Shown piece after piece: positions 1 to 9,130 of a stretch of DNA of 64,000 nt. The translations under genes were made by a program, and so were the position numbers. The notes under the pieces were generated by a model. The model ran no database searches. It saw nothing but the letters and a program-made list of their open reading frames with translations, and had not been told where the DNA came from. Within the stretch, counting starts at the first letter, position 1, and each line of letters opens with the position of its first letter. Source of the DNA: Adiantum capillus-veneris (Eukaryota > Streptophyta > Polypodiopsida > Polypodiales > Pteridaceae); NCBI GenBank assembly GCA_014529385.2, contig CM043971.1, positions 87,496,840 through 87,560,839 of the forward strand. The letters run 5' to 3'.

Positions 1-1127
1 GTAGTTGACGATGACAACGGGCCATACACTGTAAGATGTTGATCTTTGACCAAATGGATTTACGCCATCCATAGCCAGGCCTAAGCGCAAATTTTGAGCT
101 TCCCTGGCAAAATCCGACCATGTTCCATCTATATGTTTCCACGCTATGCAATCTGCAGGAATTCGTAGCACACCATCCGAAGATTTATTCTCCTCATGCC
201 ATGATGCTAGGGCGGCCATGGACTTACATTCGAAGAAATGCTTGATGCGAGGAAGCAGAGGGAAATGTCGCAAAACCTTTTGTGGAATTTTTGTCCCGTG
301 GAGTCTACTCGATATCTTTTGGAATCACATTTCGGACACTTCTCCATGTCTATGTATTCCCCTCTGAAAAGAATGCAGTCATTAGGACAAGCGTGGATAG
401 AATTGTAATCCATCCCAAAGTTTCGCAAAAACTTTCTTGCTTCATCTCGGGAATCTGGCATCACATTGTCAGCTGGTAGTATGTGCTCTTTCAGCAATCT
501 ACACAACATAAAAATATGATACAGTCGTGTAAAAATCTATCAGATCATTATACATTTAGAGTTTTATTAAAGTAAACTAATTGTAATAGATCACCTGAAA
601 AGCGCTGTGACGCTAGTGTCACTCCATCCAAACTTTGCCTGCATGTTGAGAAGAACCAGGAGTGCTTTCAATCTAGACATACGTGCTCCATTATACAATG
701 GCGTATCGGCTTCACTTTTCATATCATCATAGATAAGCCTTTCTGAATCCATGATCGTCTCGATCATTTCATCAATCTCGGGCTCAAACATTGCCTCGTT
801 GGGAATGTGCTCTGCATGATCATCCCCCGAGCTGTCAGAGGCTACATCTTGTGGCCTCACATATGCTGCTTGACCAAAGCGCCTGCGAACACGTCTATTG
901 GGTTGCAAGATTGCTGCTTGTTGGCCAGCGTCAGAGTCCGACGAGTTATAATTGGCAACAACTCGATCTATAATAGATGGATCGAACTCGCCAAATTCGC
1001 GAACGTGCTGCAAAGAAACACGTCTTGTCCGTCACACAGCATGCTTCCATTGATTACAAGGACATAAGAGCCTCGTTGAGAGATAGGTGTTTCGGTTGGA
1101 CGGTCCCACATCCTCGTCGCTACTCAT
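1..1127 (-). pseudogene. TNP2-type CACTA transposase, 5' part, broken (outer copy)
   Basis: N-terminal exons of the TNP2 transposase of the outer element, continuing off the left edge. The start codon at 1125-1127 matches that of the inner copy. The first exon has the plant transposase-associated domain (CPCNQ cysteine motif) but one cysteine codon of that motif is tryptophan here, and an in-frame stop (TGA) follows a few codons later. The exon ends at CAG/GTGATCT near 595, and the next exon resumes near 497 with the zinc-binding region containing HACPNDC and KCPKC. A 1-bp deletion near 305 (relative to the inner copy) shifts the frame after YRVD. Where the inner copy has lost 7 bp (around 650), this copy keeps the open frame, so the two copies carry different lesions. 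It cannot make full transposase. Confidence 0.85.
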
Positions 1128-1189
1128 AATGAGGATAAAAAACTTATAACCTGGACAACAAATTTAATATTCTATTGGCATTCTTCGTC

Positions 1190-1192
<3 letters not shown>

Positions 1193-1277
<85 letters not shown>
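1193..1277. repeat. (CT)n microsatellite upstream of TNP2, outer copy
   Basis: Nearly pure CT dinucleotide run of about 85 bp, just upstream of the TNP2 start codon on the minus strand, where it reads (GA)n. The inner element has a shorter version at 7291-7339 in the same position, so the tract belongs to the transposon family, and its length has changed since the copies separated. GA-rich tracts near plant promoters are common, but a regulatory role here is only possible. Confidence 0.9.
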
Positions 1278-1279
<2 letters not shown>

Positions 1280-1850
1280 CTCACATTCTCTAGTCATGTC
1301 CAATCCCCGCACACCTCGGTCTAGAGGTGCACGGAGATCAGAACCTCCGGGTTATAATCTCGTCTTTATTGGTCAATACCTATATTTGTGGGTACAAGAA
1401 ATCTACACACCCACGTCTACATGATACTGCATGTAGTGGACAAAACCCCTTTGCCTCTTCTCTAGCTGTAGCACTTCACAGCATCTTAACATCTTTTCAC
1501 AGTAGATCTTTTCACTGTTCGTCTAACTCTAAACCCTAAACCGTAAGTAATTCTTGCGTGGACTCGATCTAACGTAAATAAACGTAAATCTAACTAAAAA
1601 TAAACCTAAATCTAATTTAACGTAAGTCTACATCTAACCTAATCTTTAACGTCTTTTGGGATAGTTTCCTACGACGTTAAAACTCTCTTCTTCTTGTGTG
1701 TGTGTGTGTGTGTGGGTAAACCTAAATAAACCTAAGTCTAATCTAATATAACATAAATCTAAATCTAACATAAATTATGTTATATTAAAAACAAAGAACT
1801 AAACTAACATGGATTATAAGAACCTTAAAACTGATTTAACACATAATTTT
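1278..1850. other. Non-coding CACTA interior with telomere-like and AT-rich repeats
   Basis: No gene is seen. Near 1529-1542 there is a short telomere-like motif CTAAACCCTAAACC, followed by a degenerate array of units resembling CGTAAATCTAAATCTAA to about 1770, and a (GT)n run near 1697-1714. Most of it (to about 1635) is shared with 7340-7710 of the inner copy; the remainder is present only here because the inner copy has a deletion joining its positions 7710 and 7711. Confidence 0.7.
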
Positions 1851-2024
1851 TCACATAACTCGGCAAGAGTTGGCATTCTCATCACTAAAGATGTGAGAGT
1901 TAACTTCCGGCGGTGACGCTGCCTCATCTCCATCCACATCTGACGACAGCAATTGGCCCTTAAGACCGTTCTTGCTCTTGTTACTAACTTTGAAGTTGCT
2001 GTTGAATGACTAGAGGTTGTCTAG
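1851..2024 (-). pseudogene. Captured HIPP-like gene fragment, C-terminus with CaaX box
   Basis: On the minus strand a frame of about 50 codons from near 2004 to a TGA at 1851-1853 encodes a polar, acidic tail ending in C-R-V-M followed by stop. A cysteine four residues from the end with an M at the last position is a CaaX farnesylation signal, and it is typical of heavy-metal-associated isoprenylated plant proteins (HIPPs). The matching metal-binding exon lies at 8942-9130, now separated by the inner element, which inserted at the TAG ending this segment. An in-frame stop lies near 2010-2012 and the frame does not agree with that of the HMA exon, so this is a decayed fragment. The join to the HMA exon and the CaaX reading are inference from motif and order; no homology search was possible. 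Confidence 0.65.
2022..2024. repeat. Target site duplication TAG, left copy
   Basis: TAG directly precedes the CACTACAAGAGG terminus at 2025 and recurs directly after the opposite terminus at 8939-8941. Three bases is the normal duplication size for CACTA elements. The uninterrupted target survives at 7711-7745, where the same left and right flanks meet with a single TAG (7727-7729). Confidence 0.9.
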
Positions 2025-2093
2025 CACTACAAGAGGTTGTGTGCTCTTGTGACGCTGTTAGCTACGGAAATACACTGGGTTTTTATAACCCCC

Positions 2094-2248
2094 GGCGTCG
2101 CTAACAGCGTCGCTACGAGAGCGTCGCTATAGGCGTCGCTATATAGCGACGCTCATAGCGACGCCTATAGCGACGCTCTCACAGAAGAGTATAGCGACGC
2201 ATATAGCGACGCTACAGAGCCATAAATAGCGACGCTTATAGCGACGCC
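2094..2248. promoter_or_regulatory. Subterminal GCGTCGCT/AGCGACGC array, left end of inner CACTA
   Basis: Eleven copies of the 8-mer GCGTCGCT or its complement AGCGACGC are packed into about 155 bp, the first four in one orientation and the rest in the other, often spaced about 12 bp and extended to GCGTCGCTAT. Clustered short subterminal repeats in both orientations are the known TNPA binding sites of En/Spm elements; equating these with sites for the TNPA-like protein encoded next door is inference from position. The inverted orientation lets the region fold back on itself. Confidence 0.8.
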
Positions 2249-2587
2249 TGAGAGAATATTTTTTTGGTGGCAGGGCATTGAATGCCCTGCCACCCATCAA
2301 CCATATTGTACTTGATTCACTTTTAAAAAAAAGTGCAAAGGTAGATAATAGACCCAAAATAGTCACCCACAAGACGCATTGTTTGCAAAATTGACAATTG
2401 TACACATCATAGACAAACTAAATTGATTGGCAAATGTAATAATGACAATTGTACAACATCATAGGCATAAAGAATTGATTGGCAAAAGGAATTGCGGTGA
2501 CAAATGTAATAATATACATGGTTCAAAAAGACGTATAAAATCCGTCTCATGATACATAAGCTATGAGAAACCCTAAACTAATGCTAT
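2249..2587. other. Non-coding CACTA left arm
   Basis: No gene is seen between the subterminal array and the end of the TNPA-like gene. The segment is AT-rich, with a short duplicated motif (a GACAATTGTAC-like block near 2391 and again near 2443). It probably holds the 3' UTR and polyadenylation region of the leftward TNPA-like gene. Confidence 0.6.
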
Positions 2588-3926
2588 CTAGCTACGGCTA
2601 AACTGACGTCGTCTAATCAGACGTCTCATCGCGTCCAAGCGGCGTATCTGTCGGATTCTGCAAAAAAAGACAATAAGACAGTTTTCAGTAAATATAAACA
2701 TATAACGACATTTATAAAACAATACAAAAAATAAAAAAGAGTAAACCCTAATACTAACCATGCCGCCGCGAGAACTGAGAATGTCCATCAGGGCGTTTAA
2801 GCCCTTCCTGCCTGCGTACTCGCGCTCGTACGGTGTGGGATCACGTCCTGTCATCGACCACTGTCAAAACATACAAAGATTTCATTATGTTAGAACTAAA
2901 AAACTCATAAACCCTAAACTATCGAACATGCATAAAGAGCAATGTGAAAACACTTACAAAATCGGCCTCAAATGATGCCCATCCACCGCTCCCCAAGTGG
3001 TGCGAGCTCCCTGCCTCTACTCGCGCTCTGGCTGCATCCTTTTGTTGCTTCCACTTGTCGGGATTCTCGTGCGCTGCTTTCTTCGCATTCTTCCAATCTT
3101 CTTTGGCCAGCCAATCTGGCCTATTCCACCCATTCTTGATTGCTTTTTGCACTTCGGAACGCTTGTGTTTGCAGTATTCGCGCATTCGAATCTTCATCAG
3201 GTCTTCATTGAAGCGCTGATCCCGTGTTGGAACGGGAAACTCATCATGAAGTATGCTGATGACTCTGTTTTTTAAATCACTTGGTACTTCACTCCATTTG
3301 TTTAGTATATAGTGTCTAAACAGCTCAGAGCAAAGACCACGCATGCGCGAGATCACCTTCTTGCCGTCATCATCCATGATGATGCCGCCGCTGATGTCGA
3401 CGGAGTAAGGCAAGCCCTCTGGCCGGTGACGCGTGAACCTGGGTGTCCCGGTAGGGGTCTCTAGCGGCGTGTCGATGGGGGTACGGACGTCAGGTGTCTC
3501 CACCGGCGTCTGGGCGCCGAAGCGAGGAGTGTCGAGTGGGGTGGCTCCTGGCGGAGTAGGTAGAGGTGTGTAGCTTCTAGGAACAGTCAGCCGTGCAAAA
3601 CCTGGCGTAGATGGCGATGCTGTGGCTGGTGTGGGGGCGGGCAAAGAAGGGGAGGGTAAAGAGCCTCGTCGAACACGAGGCGGTGTGGAGGCATCGGTGG
3701 CGGAATCCCCACAACAACCGCCACCGCCACCACTAGAGCGCCGGTGTCTAGACGAGTGTGACGCTCGTCTCGTCGACGCCGAAGCTTCAGAGCGCGCCGA
3801 ATGCTCCGAAAGAGAGGGAGATGCGGATGGTGTAGGAACGCGCGATGATGCGCCAGAGCGATGACGCTCCACGTACCACTGTCTCTGCTGCGGTGACAAA
3901 GAAGAAAGAAACTCCTCATCATCCAT
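2588..3926 (-). CDS. TNPA-like / plant Ptta-En/Spm transposase-family protein, three exons
   Basis: Spliced gene on the minus strand: exon 1 3926-2958 (323 codons, starts MDDEEF), donor GTAAGTG; exon 2 2860-2759 (34 codons) after a TTTTGACAG acceptor; exon 3 2657-2588, ending in TAG after an arginine-rich tail. The N-terminal half is low-complexity, rich in S, P, T, R and G, with many TP repeats. The C-terminal half has a W/K/R-rich region (KWSEVP, WNRPDW, ENPDKW) typical of the plant Ptta/En/Spm transposase family, the DNA-binding TNPA partner of TNP2. Expected role: nuclear protein binding the subterminal GCGTCGCT arrays. All three exons are open and both junctions keep frame, so it looks intact. 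A possible 5' UTR acceptor (AG/GT) lies just upstream of the ATG. The family call rests on context and motif; the splice sites were read by eye. Confidence 0.75.
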
Positions 3927-4198
3927 ACCTACATTAAACACACGAATATTTAAACTTAATATTGAATGAATAGAGTAGACAATGACGCAAAGACCATTAA
4001 ATACAATGACGTAATGACGCATATAAATACAATGACGCAATGAATCGAGTGATAGAAGAGGCAAGTCGAAAACTCAGAATTTTCAATCAAAAGATGTGAG
4101 CGCGAGTAGAAAAGAGCGTTATACACCATGGAAGCTACTTAGAGAGCTAGAGCTTTTACAGCACGGAGCAAAATTGTTCAAATACAATATTTGTGGCT
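3927..4198. other. Upstream region of TNPA-like gene
   Basis: Between the TNPA-like start and the small ORF at 4199. It contains repeats of an AATGACGCA-type motif (about 3980-4045: CAATGACGCA, AATGACGTA, AATGACGCA). This could be promoter or 5' UTR of the TNPA-like gene; nothing else is recognisable. Confidence 0.4.
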
Positions 4199-4417
4199 TT
4201 AAGAGATCTCTCTCTCATCCTCGCATAACTCAGCATAACTTCCTATATCTATATAGAGCTCTCCGTTTAAACACATATCCTCTGTTTCATTTTGTAGCTC
4301 CTCTGCATGCACCCCATATAGAGTAGTAGCATCTTGATGCTCGTCTGGCACCACCGCAGCGGCTTCTGATTGAGCATCTTCTCTGATCTCCTCCATTGAT
4401 GTCGTTGTGATTGGCAC
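4199..4417 (-). CDS. Small acidic ORF between TNPA-like and TNP2, function unknown
   Basis: A 72-codon acidic frame on the minus strand, rich in E, D and A, not recognised. It lies downstream of the TNP2 exons in the same direction, 180 bp beyond a strong GTAAGT donor that ends TNP2 exon 4 (near 4594). It may be a terminal exon of TNP2 replacing the usual DUF4216-type C-terminus, a 5' exon of the TNPA-like transcript, or chance. No acceptor decides this. Confidence 0.35.
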   Translation of the reverse strand: MPITTTSMEEIREDAQSEAAAVVPDEHQDATTLYGVHAEELQNETEDMCLNGELYIDIGSYAELCEDEREIS

Positions 4418-4593
4418 ATGGGCTACTAGCCTTCATACGTCCTTGCACTACGAGGGGCTACCTCTATGACGTACCACCAGTTTGATGTAGACTTTGTAGG
4501 ATGAAATACTACCTGCCAGAGCCACATAACTTACATGAGAGCTTTCAAGCACATAACTTGTAAAAGGGGGATGTTAACTATTTATATACTTAC

Positions 4594-7225
4594 TTGTTCA
4601 CAATGCTCGGGTAGTACGAAAGTGTCTCTTAACACCGAGATTGCACATGACAATCCCAGATATGCGCTCATCATCTATGGTTCGCCATAGCGTGTCCCGG
4701 GATTTATCAAATCCGTCTAGCCACTCTCCAATGTACACTAGGGACTCTGATACCAACCAACCTTCTGCCATGCTACCCTCCGGACGTGCCTTTTGACGCA
4801 CATATCCCTTAAGCGTTTTCATGAAACGCTCTAAGAAGAACATCCATCTGGAATGAACTGTGCCAGCTATTTCCACCTCATCAACTATGTGAACAAGAAG
4901 ATGCACCTGAATGGTTAGTATTGTAGTAGGAAAATGTTTCTCAAACATGCACACAAGCTCCGCAGCATTTAGTTTGGCGAATGGTATGGAGTCTACGTCG
5001 ATCTCCTTTTGTGAGATCCATTGCACCAGCTTTGCAAGTTTGTAGATTGTGTTACGGATGTCGAGAGACAAACATCCCTCAATGGCAACCGGTAAAATAA
5101 ACTGTAAAGTATGTGCAGCAATGATATTAAAGTCCACATTTTATGCAATGATATTAAAGTCCACTATGAACGTACCTGACACATTTTATGCCAATCGTGT
5201 GACTTCAAACCGGTAAGCTTTCCTTCTTTAGTAAAACACGTTCGGAGCGAGTGCATTATGCCAGTGGGGGTCCGCAAAGATCGAATGGCCTCTTTTACTT
5301 TGCGTTCTTGGGCTCCTGTGAAAATCCATGGTGCTTTAGGAAGTTTTATCGATCCATCAGACGCTGTTTGCGGCCAATATTGCTCCATACGATCCACATT
5401 TCTAAGGTCAACTCTGGCTCCCAAAGTATCTTTCTTGCCGGTCAAATGGTCCCATAGTAGATTACCCACATTCTTGAATATGTGCATTGGATCGAGCAAG
5501 TGATTGATCACGAGTCGGGGCCAGTATGGTAACTCGTACCATAGAGATAGTCTCTTCATCCCTGGAGGCAATCCGTCATCGCACATCTCCTTCTGCTCTA
5601 ACCATGCTTGTGCAGACATCCTTGGTGGCTCTCTTCCCAAAAAGCCGTCGCGTAACACATGATTCTCCGGAAGATACGCTTGATGACCTTCGTAGATTTG
5701 CTTCTTCAGTGAGGGTGCCCTACGTGCATTCAGTCTAGGTCCACATGTGACACATGCTCTGTATCCGCTTGTTTGAAGCCCTGCATGTATACACATGATA
5801 ATAGATCAACTATGGGGAAAAACAAGATTTACAGTGTCTGAGAGAGGAGTGTCAATAGATCACCTGAGCATTCTGTTAGCCCGGGATAGTCATGCATGGT
5901 CCACATTAGAATACCTCTGATCAAAGCATTCCGTCGTCCTGTGTGTCGGCTCATATCCACCACCTCTATGCCAATCCACAATTGTTGTAGCTCTTCCAAT
6001 AGTGGACGAAGATACACATCCATATTCCCCACTTTATATCGCCCTGGCACAATCAAGCTTAGCCATAGGTGCCCCTTCTTCGTAGTCAACCACGGGGGAA
6101 TGTTGTAGTTGACGATGACAACGGGCCATACACGGTAAGATGTTGATCTTTGACCAAATGGATTTACGCCATCCATAGCCAGGCCTAAGCGCAAATTTCG
6201 AGCTTCCCTGGCAAAATCCGACCATGTTCCATCTATATGTTTCCAGGCTGCGCAATCTGCAGGAATTCGTAGCACACCATCCGAAGATTTATTCTCCTCA
6301 TGCCATGATGCTAGGGCGGCCATGGACTTACATTCGAAGAAATGCTTGATGCGAGGAAGCAAAGGAAAATGTCGCAAAACCTTTTGTGGAATTTTTGTCC
6401 CGTGGAGATCTACTCGATATCTTTCGGAATCACATTTCGGACACTTCTCCATGTCTGTGTATTCCCCTCTGAAAAGAATGCAGTCATTAGGACAAGCGTG
6501 GATAGAATTGTAATCCATCCCCAAGTTTCGCAAAATCTTTCTTGCTTCATCTCGGGAATCTGGCATCACATTGTCAGCTGGTAGAATGTGCTCTTTCAGC
6601 AATCTACACAACATAAAAATATGATACAGTCGTGTAAAAATCTATCAGATCATTATACATTTAGAGTTCTATTAAAGTAAACTAATTGTAATAGATCACC
6701 TGAAAAGCGCTGTGACGTTAGTGTCACTCCATCCAAACTTTGCCTGCATGTTGAGAAGATATCTTTCAATCTAGACATACGTGCTCCATTATACAATGAT
6801 GTATCGGCTTCACTTTTCATATCATCATAGATAAGCCTTTCTGAATCCATGATCGTCTCGATCATTTCATCAATCTCGGGCTCAAACATTGCCTCGTTGG
6901 GAATGTGCTCTGCATGATCATCCCCCGAGCTGTCAGAGGCTACATCTTGTGGCCTCACATATGCTGCTTGACCAAAGCGCCTGCGAATACGTCTATTGGG
7001 TTGCAAGATTGCTGCTTGTTGGCCAGCGTCAGAGTCCGACGAGTTATAATTGGCAACAACTCGATCTATAATAGATGGATCGAACTCGCCAAATTCGCGA
7101 ACGTGCTGCAAAGAAACACGTCTTGTCCGTCGAACAGCATGCTTGCATTGATTACAAGGACATAAGACCCTCGTTGAGAGATAGGTGTTTCGGTTGGACT
7201 GTCCCACATCCTCGTCGCTACTCAT
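4594..7225 (-). pseudogene. TNP2-type CACTA transposase, four exons, frameshifted in exon 1 (inner copy)
   Basis: Transposase that should cut the CACTACAAGAGG termini, on the minus strand. Exon 1 7225-6700 (starts MSSDEDV; CPCNQCKH transposase-associated domain). Exon 2 6603-5864: HACPNDC and KCPKC zinc motifs, then LAMDGVNPFG, which carries a conserved acidic residue of the family. Exon 3 5780-5176: DPMHIFKNV, the other conserved acidic motif, ending SHDWHKMCQ. Exon 4 5101-4594: DUF4218-like region starting FILPVAIEG and including FFLERFMKTLKGY. All three introns have GT/AG ends and matching phase. A 7-bp deletion near 6761 relative to the outer copy shifts the frame late in exon 1, and a TGA at about 4605 ends exon 4. 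Exons 2 to 4 are otherwise open, so this is a recently disabled gene; read as functional only if the deletion is polymorphic. Confidence 0.85.
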
Positions 7226-7287
7226 AATGAGGATAAAAAACTTATAACCTGGACAACAAATTTAATATTCTATTGGCATTCTTCGTC

Positions 7288-7290
<3 letters not shown>

Positions 7291-7339
<49 letters not shown>
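7291..7339. repeat. (CT)n microsatellite upstream of TNP2, inner copy
   Basis: Pure CT run of about 49 bp just upstream of the TNP2 start codon, corresponding to the longer tract at 1193-1277 in the outer copy. Confidence 0.9.
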
Positions 7340-7341
<2 letters not shown>

Positions 7342-7710
7342 ACCTCACATTCTCTAGTCATGTCCAATCCCCGCACACCTCGGTCTAGAGGTGCACGGAG
7401 ATCAGAACCACCGGGTTATAATCTCGTCTTTATTGGTCAATACCTATATTTGTGGGTACAAGAAATCTAGACACCCACGTCTACATGATACTGCATGTAG
7501 TGGACAAAATCCCTTTGCCTCTTCTCTAGCTGTAGCACTTCACTTCATCTTAACATCTTTTCACAGTAGATCTTTTCACTGTTCGTCTAACTCTAAACCC
7601 TAAACCGTAGGTAATTCTTGCCTGGACTCGATCTAACGTAAATAAGCGTAAATCTAAATAAACGTAAATCTAACTAAAAATAAAGCTAAATCTAATTTAA
7701 CGTAAGTCTA

Positions 7711-7745
7711 ATGACTAGAGGTTGTCTAGATGGTCATTGTGTCGG
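7711..7745. other. Pre-insertion (empty) site for the inner CACTA element
   Basis: This stretch joins, without interruption, the 19 bases left of the inner element (ATGACTAGAGGTTGTCTAG, also at 2006-2024) to the bases right of it (GATGGTCATTGTG, also at 8941-8953), with one TAG at 7727-7729. It is therefore a paralogous copy of the target before insertion, and confirms both termini and the TSD. Confidence 0.9.
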
Positions 7746-7918
7746 GGATGTAGTGACTCTTGCCGCCCTGAAGATCCACCTTCTTCCCTATCTTCTGAAG
7801 ACATTTCACCAGTACTTTTGGATCGACGGAGCCCACCATGAGTGAAGGCAGCAATACCCTATATTCCATTGAGGGCTTTCTTCACCCGCTTCATGCAGGC
7901 ATCGCAGTCTATGGAGAC
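7730..7918 (-). pseudogene. Captured HIPP-like HMA exon, inner CACTA copy
   Basis: On the minus strand the segment starts with codons for VSIDCDACMKRVKKALNGI, an HMA (heavy-metal-associated) domain with the C-x-x-C metal site, followed by an in-frame TAG. After a one-base shift it continues with a SVDPKVLVKCLQKIGKKVDL segment, which matches the second half of plant HMA domains. In HIPPs this domain binds metal ions and the C-terminus is farnesylated. Here the exon is nonsense- and frame-disrupted. The upstream splice acceptor seen in the outer copy (TTTAG/GTCTCC) is changed to TGCGG/GTCTCC, so it could not be spliced the same way. It lies directly downstream of TNP2's promoter side, in the same position as in the outer element, so capture preceded duplication of the family. 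Confidence 0.75.
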
Positions 7919-8500
7919 CCGCATCTAATCTAATATAACGTAAATCTAAATCTAGCTTAAATAAACGTAAATCTAGTTAAAAATAAACCTAAATCTAATT
8001 TAATGTAAGTCTACATATAACCTAATCTTTAACGTCTTTTAAGATAGTTTCCTACGACGTTATAACTCTCTTCTTCCTGTGTGTGTGCGCGTGTGTGGAT
8101 GTGTGTGCCAATAAAAAGAGATAAATGGTATAACCTTTCTATCACCCATGCCAAGTATGATAGATTGATTATGCCATTTCCCTCTTGAATAATAGGTCTT
8201 CAGTTCAACTCCTCGTCGGCTAGATCTTTAGGTCTTTTAATTTTAATTAGTTTCCTACGACGTTAAATTAGTTTCTCTCTCTTTCTCTCTCAATGTGTGT
8301 GCGTTTTTTTGGATCGTATGCATGTTTTCTTTCTCTTTTCCTCTCTCAATGTGTGCGTTTTTTGTTTATGCATGTTCTCTCTCTCTTTTCCTCTCTCAAT
8401 GCGTGCGTTTTTTGTTTATGCATGCTCTCTCTCTCTTTTTCTCTCTCAATGTGTGTGTGCATTCTTTGTTTATGTATGTGTGTGCGTTTTTGTTTTTGTT

Positions 8501-8548
<48 letters not shown>

Positions 8549-8683
8549 AACACTATGTGTGTGTGTGAGAGAGAGAGAGAGGGAGAGAGAAAGAGGGGAA
8601 GGGAACATGAGAATGAGGAGAGGGAAGGAGCATACCTGGCTCTCCTTCCTCTCCTCGTGTGTGTGTGTGTGTGTGTGTAGAAG

Positions 8684-8722
<39 letters not shown>

Positions 8723-8784
8723 GGGAGAGCGTTACCTGCTCTTTGCTTGAGGGCGCCGAAAAACTCAGATATTTTTTTTACCCC
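7919..8784. other. CACTA right arm with CT, GT and GA tracts, inner copy
   Basis: Non-coding. A degenerate CGTAAATCTAAATC array (to about 8035), a (GT)n run near 8078-8109, repeated CTCTCTCAATGTGTGTGCG-type blocks (8280-8460), then (CT)n 8504-8545, (GT)n 8655-8678 and (GA)n 8693-8719. Long open frames here are produced by the dinucleotide runs and do not look like proteins. The same order recurs at 9131-10091 in the outer copy with different run lengths. Confidence 0.8.
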
Positions 8785-8788
8785 AGCT

Positions 8789-8916
8789 GGCGTCGCTATG
8801 AGCGTCGCTATAAGCGTCGCTATGAGCGTCGCAAATTTACAAAGAAGACGCTTATAGCGACGCTCATAGCGACGCCGGGAATTTTTTTTTTGAGCGTCGC
8901 TGTGTGAGCGTCGCTA
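8789..8916. promoter_or_regulatory. Subterminal GCGTCGCT array, right end of inner CACTA
   Basis: Several copies of GCGTCGCT/AGCGACGC in both orientations within 150 bp of the right terminus, mirroring the left-end array at 2094-2248. Predicted TNPA-like binding region (inference from the En/Spm model). Confidence 0.75.
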
Positions 8917-8941
8917 ATATGAAGAGCCTCTTGTAGTGTAG

Positions 8942-9130
8942 ATGGTCATTGTGTCGGGGATGTAGTGACTCTTGCCGCCCTGAAGATCCACCTTCTTCCC
9001 TATCTTCTGAAGACATTTCACCAGTACTTTTGGATCGACGGAGCCCACCATGAGTGAAGGCAGCAATACCCTATATTCCATTGAGGGCTTTCTTCACCCG
9101 CTTCATGCAGGCATCGCAGTCTATGGAGAC
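8942..9130 (-). pseudogene. Captured HIPP-like HMA exon, outer CACTA copy
   Basis: Second copy of the HMA exon, almost identical to 7730-7918: the DCDAC metal-binding motif followed by KRVKKALNGI, an in-frame stop, then a VDPKVLVKCLQ segment in a shifted frame. On the minus strand it is preceded by a believable acceptor (GATTTAG/GTCTCC at 9130-9131), which suggests the capture took genomic DNA with an intron and not a cDNA. It faces the CaaX-ending segment 1851-2024 across the inner element; together they form 5'-HMA-...-CaaX-3' of a HIPP-type gene. The first HIPP exon is not seen upstream. Disabled by at least one stop and one frameshift. Confidence 0.75.

Larger units (their letters stand above)
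2025..8938 (-). mobile_element. Inner CACTA (En/Spm-like) element, complete ends, 6914 bp
   Basis: Complete element with perfect 12-bp terminal inverted repeats (CACTACAAGAGG at 2025-2036, CCTCTTGTAGTG at 8927-8938), TSD TAG, and subterminal arrays of GCGTCGCT at both ends. It contains a TNPA-like gene (2588-3926) and a TNP2 transposase (4594-7225), both transcribed leftward, plus a copy of the captured HIPP HMA exon (7730-7918) and a right arm rich in CT/GT/GA runs. It inserted into the captured HIPP sequence of the outer copy. Because its TNP2 has a 7-bp deletion in exon 1, it was probably moved by transposase from another copy or was damaged after insertion. Confidence 0.92.

Noticed and set aside
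1529-1542. Interstitial telomere
   Set aside because: Only two telomere-like units (CTAAACCCTAAACC); too short, and the same piece lies in the other CACTA copy.
2094-2248. CRISPR-like or integron repeat array
   Set aside because: The 8-mers are in both orientations with no spacers and lie at a transposon end.
3587-3922. 111-codon minus-strand frame and an 80-codon plus-strand frame inside the TNPA-like gene
   Set aside because: They are alternative frames of the GC-rich, Ser/Pro-rich first exon.
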